From the NCBI GenBank assembly GCA_017526905.1, contig JAFXQT010000065.1, positions 1-61,256 of the forward strand: a stretch of DNA of 61,256 nt, read 5' to 3'. This document shows positions 9,619 to 16,745 of the stretch, piece after piece. This DNA is from Bacteroidaceae bacterium. Lineage in GTDB: Bacteria > Bacteroidota > Bacteroidia > Bacteroidales > Bacteroidaceae. A program made the translations under genes and the position numbers. The notes beneath the pieces were generated by a model. It was not told the origin of the DNA, made no database searches, and saw nothing but the letters and a program-made list of their open reading frames with translations. Position 1 is the stretch's first letter. The number at the start of each line of letters is the position of its first letter.

Positions 9619-11406
9619 CTACACTTCCTTCAGTTTTGAATTCAGTTCGCTGGCCTTGGACAGCTGAAACAGTTTTCGTGCTATGCTGGTACGGGCATTA
9701 GATACGGCTTGGTCCGAACTGCCAAGCAAGGTGCTCATCTCCTTAGTCATAAAATCGACACGAGACAGGAGGCAGACCTTGTACTCTAACCTTGTGAGGG
9801 CTGGCGTACTGTCCAAGAAGAGCACGAAACTGAGGTGGTATTTTTTGAAGAGTTTCCTTAGCGTATCAAATTCGCGCTCTGATGCGGTTCGCGGGGGCAG
9901 AAGCCGGCGACGACCGTTCTTGTCCTCGACGAAATGGGGCTGTCCGATGGTGCGGAGGTGCTTGACAATGTCGTTGTTCTTCAGGCACTCCTCACGCTGT
10001 GCCACGTCCAGGATGCCGAGCTGAGTGCGATAGTTTGTTATGGCAGTTTCCAACTCGGCGATCCGCTGTTCCTTCGCTGTCAGGAATTGCCTGGCCTCTT
10101 CTTCCTGTTGGGGCAGCGCCTGCCGCAGATAGGACAGTTCATGCTGTGCAGCCGTTAAATCCTGTTGTGTGGCAGCGTATGCGTCCTGCAGACGCTTCCG
10201 CTCCTTACGCCGCTTCTTTCCTCTCAGCAACAGGCCGAATGCACCCATGCCGATGCCAACAATTCCGGCGTAGATGATTCGCCTGTTCCTACGTGCTTCG
10301 CTGCTCTTGGCCTTGGCTATCTCTTCTACCCGGGCGTAGTTGTAGAGGGCGGCTGCATGCTGAGTGGCTTCAGTCTCCATGTTCCTTACAAAAAGGTCCA
10401 AGGCCCTTTCATACAGTCGGGAATAGTGGATGACAGAGTCCGTGTTGTGCAGTTGGATGAACGTCTGCAGCAACCCGCGGTAGCCTTCCAGCCGATAGTT
10501 GGCGCTGACCAATTTCCTGAAATAGGAAGCCGCCGAGTCGGGATGATGCAGTCCCAAGTGATAGCGTCCTTGCGACTGGTAGTACAGTTCGTGCCCCTTG
10601 CTGATGTTGCCTTGACGGTCGAACAACCCTGAGAGCGTCTCGTAGATGTGCATCATTCCGTAGGCTTTCTTCCACAGCTCACCGTTCAGCGCCATTGTAA
10701 TGGCCGTAGGATAGACGCGAGCTGCCTCTTGCTTCATTCCATGTTGCAGATACAGTCTTCTGGCTTGTTCTGTCACTTCAAACACTTTGGCCGTATCATT
10801 CAGCTGGTAATAGGGTTGCACCAGACATTCTATGCCGCGGATATACTCGTAGGTATTTCCTGCTTTCTGCGCATATAGGCTATACTTCTTGTAGGCCTCA
10901 ATCTGCATGTGCGTGAGCCGTTGAGCAGTGAAGATTTCTCCCATCTGTCCGTAAACGTGCGAAAGGGTGATGTAATCGCAGTCCTGGCTGTGCACATCTG
11001 CACAATCAATGGCTTCGTAGAAGCATTTTACAGCAAGCGGAGCCTCGCCCATGTCGCGAAAGGCACAACCGAGCAGGTAATGGGCCCTCATGCGTTCGTT
11101 GGCAGAGCCATGCCCGTCGAAATAACCGACCGCTTCAGTCAACCCAGAAACCGTGGTGAGGGGGACATCGGCTTTGTTCATGGCCTTGGCCAGCGCTATC
11201 ACATATCGCATCCTGTCGGCCTTCCGCCAGTGCCTCTGTAGCGAATCGGCCTCGCTGAGCAGACGGTAGGCTGAGTCGGGCTGTGCCACCGTCAGCGAGT
11301 CCGCTTGGCCCAACATCACATCGGCCTCATGGCGATGGCCGCAGCTCGCCATGAGGGTCAGCATGATGAATAATGCCGAAGCAACGTGAGCGTAGCGGTT
11401 CAACAC
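9619..11406 (-). CDS. TPR lipoprotein with TM helix, coiled coil and C-terminal HTH
   Basis: A 595-residue protein with a lipobox (LMASC, about residue 22), then TPR-like helical repeats to about residue 370. A transmembrane helix (IIYAGIVGIGMGAFGLLL) follows near 387-404, then a basic patch GKKRRKERKR, a coiled coil to about 470, and a C-terminal region resembling a winged or LuxR-type HTH (MTKEMSTLLGSSDQAVSNAR). Such TPR-TM-HTH proteins are common in Bacteroides and Prevotella and are usually called regulators; their signal and target are unknown. It follows pyrH by 46 bases on the same strand. Confidence 0.75.
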   Translation of the reverse strand: MLNRYAHVASALFIMLTLMASCGHRHEADVMLGQADSLTVAQPDSAYRLLSEADSLQRHWRKADRMRYVIALAKAMNKADVPLTTVSGLTEAVGYFDGHGSANERMRAHYLLGCAFRDMGEAPLAVKCFYEAIDCADVHSQDCDYITLSHVYGQMGEIFTAQRLTHMQIEAYKKYSLYAQKAGNTYEYIRGIECLVQPYYQLNDTAKVFEVTEQARRLYLQHGMKQEAARVYPTAITMALNGELWKKAYGMMHIYETLSGLFDRQGNISKGHELYYQSQGRYHLGLHHPDSAASYFRKLVSANYRLEGYRGLLQTFIQLHNTDSVIHYSRLYERALDLFVRNMETEATQHAAALYNYARVEEIAKAKSSEARRNRRIIYAGIVGIGMGAFGLLLRGKKRRKERKRLQDAYAATQQDLTAAQHELSYLRQALPQQEEEARQFLTAKEQRIAELETAITNYRTQLGILDVAQREECLKNNDIVKHLRTIGQPHFVEDKNGRRRLLPPRTASEREFDTLRKLFKKYHLSFVLFLDSTPALTRLEYKVCLLSRVDFMTKEMSTLLGSSDQAVSNARTSIARKLFQLSKASELNSKLKEV

Positions 11407-11452
11407 AGTAAAAAACTGAAAGGGCTTGACGACAGACCTTTATGACTCAATG

Positions 11453-12172
11453 TTACATTTTCCCGCTGTGCACCAGCGTGCCGATCTCTTCGCCCTGCAA
11501 CACCCGCTTCAGGTTGCCGACCACATCCATGTTGAACACGTAGATGGGCAGGTGGTTGTCGTTGCACATGCAGATGGCGGTCAGGTCCATCACCTTCAGT
11601 CCGCGGCTGAGCACCTCGGCATAGGTGATGTCATGGAACTTGGTGGCGGTGGGGTCCTTCTCAGGGTCGGCCGTATAAACGCCGTCCACGCGGGTGCCCT
11701 TGAGCATCACGTCGGCCTCTATCTCGATGCCGCGCAGACTGGAGCCGGTATCGGTGGTGAAGTAGGGATTGCCCGTGCCGCCGCTCATAATCACCACCTC
11801 GCCCGCTTCCAGGGCTTCGATGGCCTTCCACTTGGAGTAGAACTCGCCGATGGGTTCCATGCGAATGGCCGTGAGCACACGGTTCTTCACGCCTATGGCC
11901 CCCAGGGCACTGCTCAGTGCCAGGGAATTGATGACGGTGGCGCACATGCCCATCTGGTCGCCCTTCACGCGGTCGAAGCCCTTGCCGGCTCCCGTCAGGC
12001 CGCGAAAGATGTTGCCACCGCCAATGACGATGCCCACCTGCACGCCCATGTCGTGCACCTCTTTAATCTGTTCGGCATACTCGGCCAGGCGCTGTTCGTC
12101 TATGCCGTAGCCTTTTGCGCCCATCAGGCTCTCGCCTGACAGTTTCAGTAGGATTCGGTTGAATGTAGCCAT
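11453..12172 (-). CDS. pyrH: UMP kinase
   Basis: A 239-residue bacterial UMP kinase of the amino-acid kinase fold, phosphorylating UMP to UDP in pyrimidine nucleotide synthesis. Motifs: LLKLSGESLMG at the N terminus for ATP, GIVIGGGNIFRG for phosphate binding, SGGTGNPYFTTD, and the late nucleotide site near VDGVYTADPEKDP. Length is standard. A -7 box on this strand lies at 12218-12225, shared with the divergent purF-like gene region. Confidence 0.97.
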   Translation of the reverse strand: MATFNRILLKLSGESLMGAKGYGIDEQRLAEYAEQIKEVHDMGVQVGIVIGGGNIFRGLTGAGKGFDRVKGDQMGMCATVINSLALSSALGAIGVKNRVLTAIRMEPIGEFYSKWKAIEALEAGEVVIMSGGTGNPYFTTDTGSSLRGIEIEADVMLKGTRVDGVYTADPEKDPTATKFHDITYAEVLSRGLKVMDLTAICMCNDNHLPIYVFNMDVVGNLKRVLQGEEIGTLVHSGKM

Positions 12173-12217
12173 GCTATATTAATTGTATGTAATGAATGTT
12201 TGGTGCCGTTTGCGGCG

Positions 12218-12320
12218 CAAAGATAACGAATAATTACGAATGATGTGTGATAAAATGAGGATTATTAGAAAAAAGTATCGTCCCCGATAGTGTCTGTTTC
12301 ACAATTAATGCTTATCTTTG
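12218..12320. promoter_or_regulatory. Divergent -7 elements, pyrH and purF-like gene
   Basis: TATCTTTG occurs on the minus strand at 12218-12225 (46 bases before pyrH) and on the plus strand at 12313-12320 (28 bases before the purF-like ATG). No clear TTTG -33 box stands at the usual distance from either. Confidence 0.6.
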
Positions 12321-12347
12321 CGGCCTCAAAACCAAAAAGGAATCATT

Positions 12348-13754
12348 ATGGGCGGCTTTTTCGGCACTATCTCCACCCAACCGTGCATCACAGATTTGTA
12401 CTATGGCACGGACTACAACTCACATCTTGGCACCAAACGCGGCGGCCTCTGCACCTTCTCGGCCCGCAAGGGATTCTTCCGCAGCATCCACAACCTTGAA
12501 AATGCCTACTTCCGTACGCGCTTTGAGGACGAGCTCCCGAAGTTTGAAGGCAACAGCGGCATAGGCGTTATCTCCGACACCGACCCACAACCCATACTGA
12601 TGCGCTCCCACCTGGGACGCATGGCCATTGTCACGGTGGGCAAGATCAACAATCTGGAGGAGATAGCCAACGAACTGCTGGAGGAAGGCGGCCACTTCTC
12701 CGAAATGTCGTCGGGCAAGACCAACCCCACCGAGCTGGTGGCACACCTCATCACACGCGGCAAGGACTGGGTCAGCGGCATAGAGAACGTATATAATAAG
12801 GTGATGGGATCGCTCTCCATGCTCATCCTTACTGAGGACGGGCTCATCGCTGCCCGCGACCGGCTGGGGCGTACGCCTATCATCATTGGCCGCAAGGACG
12901 GGGCCTATGCCGCCTCATCGGAAAGCACCTCCTTCCCCAACCTGGACTATGAGGTGGAACGCTTCGTAGGGCCTGGCGAGGTGCTGCGCCTCACGCCCGA
13001 TGGCGTGGAACAAATGCGCAAGCCAGAGCAGCAGATGCAGGTGTGCTCGTTCCTCTGGGTGTATTACGGATTCCCCACATCGACCTACGAAGGGCGCAAC
13101 GTGGAAGATATGCGCCACCAGTGCGGCTTGGAGATGGCCAAGACCGACGATGTGCAGGTGGACAGCGTGAGCGGCATCCCCGACAGTGGCGTGGGCATGG
13201 CCACCGGCTATGCCGAAGGCCTGAAAGTGCCCTTCCGCCGTGCCATATCCAAATACACGCCCACCTGGCCACGCAGCTTCATGCCCTCCACGCAGGAAAC
13301 ACGCGACCTCGTGGCCAAGATGAAACTCATCCCCAATCGCGACATGCTGCGCGGCAAGCGCTGCCTGTTCTGCGACGACAGCATCGTGCGCGGCACCCAG
13401 CTGCGCGACAACATACGTGTCCTCTTCGACCTTGGCGCCAAGGAGGTGCACATGCGCATTGCCTGTCCGCCGCTCATCTACGGCTGCCCCTTCATCAACT
13501 TCTCAGCCTCCAAGAGCGACCTGGAACTCATCACACGCCGTGTCATTGCCGACCTGGAAGGCGACCCCAACAAGGACTTGGCGGAGTATGCCAAGACGAA
13601 CTCGCCCAAATACAAGCAAATGGTCGAGGAGATTGGCCGACGTCTGGGCCTCACATCGCTGAAGTTCAACACACTCGAAATTCTTATACGCAGCATCGGC
13701 CTGCCCAAGGAGCACGTCTGCACCCACTGCTTTGACGGCTCATCGCATTTCTGA
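12348..13754 (+). CDS. PurF-like amidotransferase homologue lacking the catalytic cysteine
   Basis: A 468-residue homologue of amidophosphoribosyltransferase. True PurF starts (after Met) with a catalytic Cys; here the N terminus is MGGFFGTIS, so the glutaminase nucleophile is missing. The class II glutaminase fold is otherwise kept (HLGTKRGG, NSGIGVISDTD). The phosphoribosyltransferase loop LFCDDSIVRGTQ (about 340-351) is intact. C233, C373 (or C380), C458 and C461 match the spacing of the four [4Fe-4S] ligands of Bacillus PurF. It may use free ammonia or be regulatory. The start at 12348 removes 10 upstream in-frame codons that precede the usual family start. Confidence 0.85.
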   Translation: MGGFFGTISTQPCITDLYYGTDYNSHLGTKRGGLCTFSARKGFFRSIHNLENAYFRTRFEDELPKFEGNSGIGVISDTDPQPILMRSHLGRMAIVTVGKINNLEEIANELLEEGGHFSEMSSGKTNPTELVAHLITRGKDWVSGIENVYNKVMGSLSMLILTEDGLIAARDRLGRTPIIIGRKDGAYAASSESTSFPNLDYEVERFVGPGEVLRLTPDGVEQMRKPEQQMQVCSFLWVYYGFPTSTYEGRNVEDMRHQCGLEMAKTDDVQVDSVSGIPDSGVGMATGYAEGLKVPFRRAISKYTPTWPRSFMPSTQETRDLVAKMKLIPNRDMLRGKRCLFCDDSIVRGTQLRDNIRVLFDLGAKEVHMRIACPPLIYGCPFINFSASKSDLELITRRVIADLEGDPNKDLAEYAKTNSPKYKQMVEEIGRRLGLTSLKFNTLEILIRSIGLPKEHVCTHCFDGSSHF

Positions 13755-13784
13755 CCGCGTTGCGCCCACACACGCTCTTACGCT

Positions 13785-13936
13785 GTCCCGACAGGCACGA
13801 ATGGTTGTCTGCCGGGACCATTTGTTTCGTCCGATCCCCTGTTGAGCCGGACGATTAACGGAAGACCATGATTACGGACTTCGCAAGGTCCGCCGCACGT
13901 AAGAGTGCGATATTTTCCCTCCGTTATGCTTCCGTT
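13785..13936 (+). ncRNA. Candidate multi-hairpin RNA downstream of the purF-like gene
   Basis: Four helices follow in 150 bases: gtcccgacagg...ctgccgggac (13785-13818), tcgtccg/cggacga (13827-13854), cggac/gtccg (13875-13892) and cgcac/gtgcg (13894-13909). The last two are enclosed by the 8-bp helix aacggaag (13857-13864) / cttccgtt (13929-13936). This could be a structured 3' UTR, a terminator complex or a small RNA. It matches no Rfam family I know, and no promoter of its own is evident. Confidence 0.35.
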
Positions 13937-13951
13937 CTGAAAAAACATTCG

Positions 13952-13959
13952 TATATTTG
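13952..13959 (+). promoter_or_regulatory. -7 element of the flavodoxin-like gene
   Basis: TATATTTG, followed by gcggc, lies 48 bases before the ATG at 14008. No clear -33 TTTG is present. Confidence 0.55.
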
Positions 13960-14007
13960 CGGCGCTGAGTTTAACCAGCACAGAACTGCTATCACAAAGG
14001 AAATACT

Positions 14008-14625
14008 ATGAAAGTACTATTGATTAATGGTAGTCCGCGCGAGCGCGGCAATACGGCACGCGCCCTGAGCGAAGTGGCCCGAATCCTGAACGAGGAAGGG
14101 GTGGACACACAAATTATCAATATAGGCAAGAAGGCCGTGCAGGGCTGCATAGCCTGCGGCTGGTGTGGGCGCGAAGGCCGCTGTACCTTCCGCGACGACC
14201 TGTACGGCGAGGTGATGCGCGTGGTGAAGGACGGCATTGACGGCCTTATCGTGGGCTCGCCCGTTTATTACGGTGGCCCCAACGGCTCGCTATGCGCCCT
14301 GCTGGACCGTGTTTTCTACTCGCTGGGGCGCGACCTACAGTTCAAGCCCGGCGCGAGCGTTGTGGTGTGCCGCAGAGGTGGTGCATCGGCTGCCTTCGAC
14401 CGTCTGAACAAATACTTCACCATCCTGAACATGCCTATCGTTAGTTCGCAATACTGGAACATGGTGTATGGACAGACACCTGGGCAGGTGGAGCAGGACG
14501 AGGAAGGCATGCAGACCATGCGCACCCTGGGCCATAACATGGCTTGGATGCTGAAACGACTGAACACAGGGCAGGATGGCCACCCTGAACCAGAGCCCCA
14601 TGTCTGGACCAATTTCGTGAGATAG
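14008..14625 (+). CDS. Flavodoxin-fold NAD(P)H-dependent FMN reductase family protein
   Basis: A 205-residue protein of the NADPH-dependent FMN reductase / iron-sulfur flavoprotein superfamily. The FMN phosphate loop is INGSPRERGNT (6-16). The motif CIACGWCGREGRC (about 47-59) is a compact cysteine cluster like that of iron-sulfur flavoproteins. GSPVYYGGPNGSLCALLDR is the flavin-face loop. It probably reduces flavin or small electrophiles in the cytosol; the substrate is unknown. It has its own -7 box and is not clearly in an operon. Confidence 0.88.
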   Translation: MKVLLINGSPRERGNTARALSEVARILNEEGVDTQIINIGKKAVQGCIACGWCGREGRCTFRDDLYGEVMRVVKDGIDGLIVGSPVYYGGPNGSLCALLDRVFYSLGRDLQFKPGASVVVCRRGGASAAFDRLNKYFTILNMPIVSSQYWNMVYGQTPGQVEQDEEGMQTMRTLGHNMAWMLKRLNTGQDGHPEPEPHVWTNFVR

Positions 14626-14722
14626 AAGTTTGAACCGTACGATTGGAGGGGCTGGCTATGCGGTATGCCATTCATCGCAACGCCCCCGCTCGCGTTATTG
14701 ACCTCCGGCCGAGCACGGCAGA

Positions 14723-14743
14723 CATCGCGGGAAAACCGCGATG
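14723..14743. terminator. Hairpin between flavodoxin-like gene and rluA-like gene
   Basis: catcgcgg-gaaaa-ccgcgatg is a perfect 8-bp stem. There is no T tract directly after it, so termination is only a guess. Confidence 0.4.
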
Positions 14744-14757
14744 CACTGTGGCGCTGC

Positions 14758-14839
14758 ATTCATCATTCGTCATTCGTCATTAGTCATTCGTCATTCATCA
14801 TTAGTCATTCATCATTAGTCATTAGTCATTCGTCATTCC
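14758..14839. repeat. Heptamer repeat array (cattcgt/cattagt)
   Basis: About eleven tandem heptamers of cattcgt, cattagt and cattcat type end two bases before the start codon of the pseudouridine synthase. They are in the opposite orientation to the array at position 1. If read through they would add a run of Ser/His/Ile to the protein, which is why the start is placed after them. Confidence 0.85.
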
Positions 14840-14841
14840 CA

Positions 14842-16611
14842 ATGCCACCCTTTCTGCATCTGCTTGAACACAACAACGGACCTCTGCCTTGCGCATTCAC
14901 GTTTCCCTTTCGCTATACGCCCCACCCGCTGTGCGTGAAGGCGGCTGCCGTGGTGCAGCAGCAACTGGAACAAATGGGCGTGACAGAGGGAAAGATGTAT
15001 GGGGTGATGGTGGTGAAAGGAAAGAGAAGGCCCAACAACGGCAGCCCCACCCCCTCCCGTGAAGAAAGGGAGTGGGCAGACGCCAATGAAAGGGCCTCAA
15101 GCACCAATGGAAATATCCCTTCACAGGAAGATGTAGAGGGATCTGTAGAGGGAGATGCCCTTTATTTCCTGGCCGCCTATTCTGGACAACTGAACGGCAG
15201 CTATGCCCACCCGTGGTTCGTGCCACCTGTAGTGGACTACCTTGCGCCCGACAGCCACTTCCAACTTGAGCAACAAGAGATTTCGGAAATAAGCCGACGA
15301 ATGGAGGCGCTGAGAACGAGCGAGGAAAGGACGGCATGGGTGCAAAGACTCACGGCACTCAAGGAGGAACGGGAAGTTGCCGTGACAGCAGCTAAAAGGG
15401 TATATGAGGAGCATAAAAGCAGGCCCAACCCCTCCAGTGAAGGAGGAGAGTGGGCAGACGCCAACGAGGGGGCTGCCTACATCCGTATGCGGCAGTTCCA
15501 AAAAGCCAATATCCACAGGGCCAAGCAGCTGCACAAGGAAGAAATTGCAACGCTGGAAGCAAGGTTGGCCGAACACAACGCCACTATGCACCAGCTGCTT
15601 GAAGAGCGAAAGCTGCGGAGCGAGGCATTGCAGCAATGGCTGTTTGAGCAGTTCAACTTTATGAATGGCAATGGCGAACGTAAGAACCTGATAGAGATAT
15701 TCCACGGCACGGAGCAACGCCGACTGATTCCCAGCGGTGCAGGCGAGTGTTGCGCCCCCAAATTACTGCAAACGGCCTACCGTCTGGGGCTGGAGCCCGT
15801 GGCCATGGCCGAGTTTTGGTGGGGGCCATCATCGCCCTCGCACTACCGTCAGCCTGGCGCCTTCTTCCCAGCCTGCCACAGCAAGTGCCGCCCCATACTG
15901 GGCCACATGCTGCAAGGGCTGAACGTGGAGCCCGATCCTGCAGCACATTATAACAGCGCACTGGCACCCGTGCGTGTGGTGTGGGAAGACGCGACGATGG
16001 CCGTAATCATGAAGCCGGAAGGGTGGTGCAGCATCCCAGGACGATCGGACCAGGCCAACCTCTTTGACGAAGCCCACCGGATATGGCCGGGCATTACAGG
16101 CAGCGTCGTAGTACACCGGTTGGATCAAGACACTTCGGGCCTGATGCTCATAGCCAAGAATGCAGCCACGCACCACGCTTTGAGTCAGCAGTTTGAACGC
16201 CGCGAAGTGCACAAACGCTATGTAGCGCTGCTGGAGGGGAGCCTTCAGCAGTGGGCACCCGACAGGCGCAGCGGGCTTCTCTCCCTGCCGCTGGGGCCCG
16301 ACCTGGAAGCCATGCCACGCCGAAAGGTGGATGTTGAGGATGGAAAAGAAGCCATAACCCGCTACGAGATGGTGGGCGAGGAACTGCGAAACGGACAAAC
16401 CGTGACCCGCGTGGTGTTCTATCCGCTGACCGGCCGCACCCACCAGCTGCGCGTGCATGCCTCGGCAGCCGAAGGACTGAACGCGCCCATTCTCGGCGAC
16501 CGCCTGTACGGCCACATGGCGGACCGCTTGTATCTGCATGCCGAAGCCATCAGTTTCAAGCACCCGCTGACACACGAGCCCATGCGTTTCGAGCTGCCGG
16601 CACCGTTCTGA
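14842..16611 (+). CDS. RluA-family pseudouridine synthase with long N-terminal region
   Basis: A 589-residue protein whose C-terminal third is an RluA-type RNA pseudouridine synthase. The catalytic motif HRLDQDTSG places the nucleophile at D428, and LTGRTHQLRVH follows. The first 360 residues are a Bacteroidetes-type extension with coiled coil (about 150-290). Two stretches in it, near residues 62-85 and 194-211, share the sequence EWADANE and look like in-frame insertions of a DNA repeat. The start at 14842 follows the heptamer array. It is likely to modify rRNA or tRNA; the exact site is unknown. Confidence 0.88.
   Translation: MPPFLHLLEHNNGPLPCAFTFPFRYTPHPLCVKAAAVVQQQLEQMGVTEGKMYGVMVVKGKRRPNNGSPTPSREEREWADANERASSTNGNIPSQEDVEGSVEGDALYFLAAYSGQLNGSYAHPWFVPPVVDYLAPDSHFQLEQQEISEISRRMEALRTSEERTAWVQRLTALKEEREVAVTAAKRVYEEHKSRPNPSSEGGEWADANEGAAYIRMRQFQKANIHRAKQLHKEEIATLEARLAEHNATMHQLLEERKLRSEALQQWLFEQFNFMNGNGERKNLIEIFHGTEQRRLIPSGAGECCAPKLLQTAYRLGLEPVAMAEFWWGPSSPSHYRQPGAFFPACHSKCRPILGHMLQGLNVEPDPAAHYNSALAPVRVVWEDATMAVIMKPEGWCSIPGRSDQANLFDEAHRIWPGITGSVVVHRLDQDTSGLMLIAKNAATHHALSQQFERREVHKRYVALLEGSLQQWAPDRRSGLLSLPLGPDLEAMPRRKVDVEDGKEAITRYEMVGEELRNGQTVTRVVFYPLTGRTHQLRVHASAAEGLNAPILGDRLYGHMADRLYLHAEAISFKHPLTHEPMRFELPAPF
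15026..15475 (+). repeat. Two in-frame copies of a palindromic repeat inside the rluA-like gene
   Basis: Copy 1 (about 15026-15095) and copy 2 (about 15420-15475) both read aggcccaac, then cccctcc, then gaa, then gaggagagtgggcagacgcc with small changes. The cctcc...ggagg core is palindromic. Both copies are in the same reading frame and encode RPN...P-S...EWADANE. This looks like a mobile palindromic element tolerated in a coding region. Confidence 0.7.
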
Positions 16612-16707
16612 AAAGACCGGCAGAGGAGGAATGGCAGAGGAGTGAAGGTGCTTGTTAAAGTTTTGTAAAAAGTCCATAATCTTACGAGCAGGGCGCCCGA
16701 TTATAGC

Positions 16708-16715
16708 TATCTTTG
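16708..16715 (+). promoter_or_regulatory. -7 element of the TonB receptor operon
   Basis: TATCTTTG, then gcgcc, lies 31 bases before the ATG at 16746. Confidence 0.6.
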
Positions 16716-16745
16716 CGCCTTGTTTTTACCAATCAACCAATCTGC

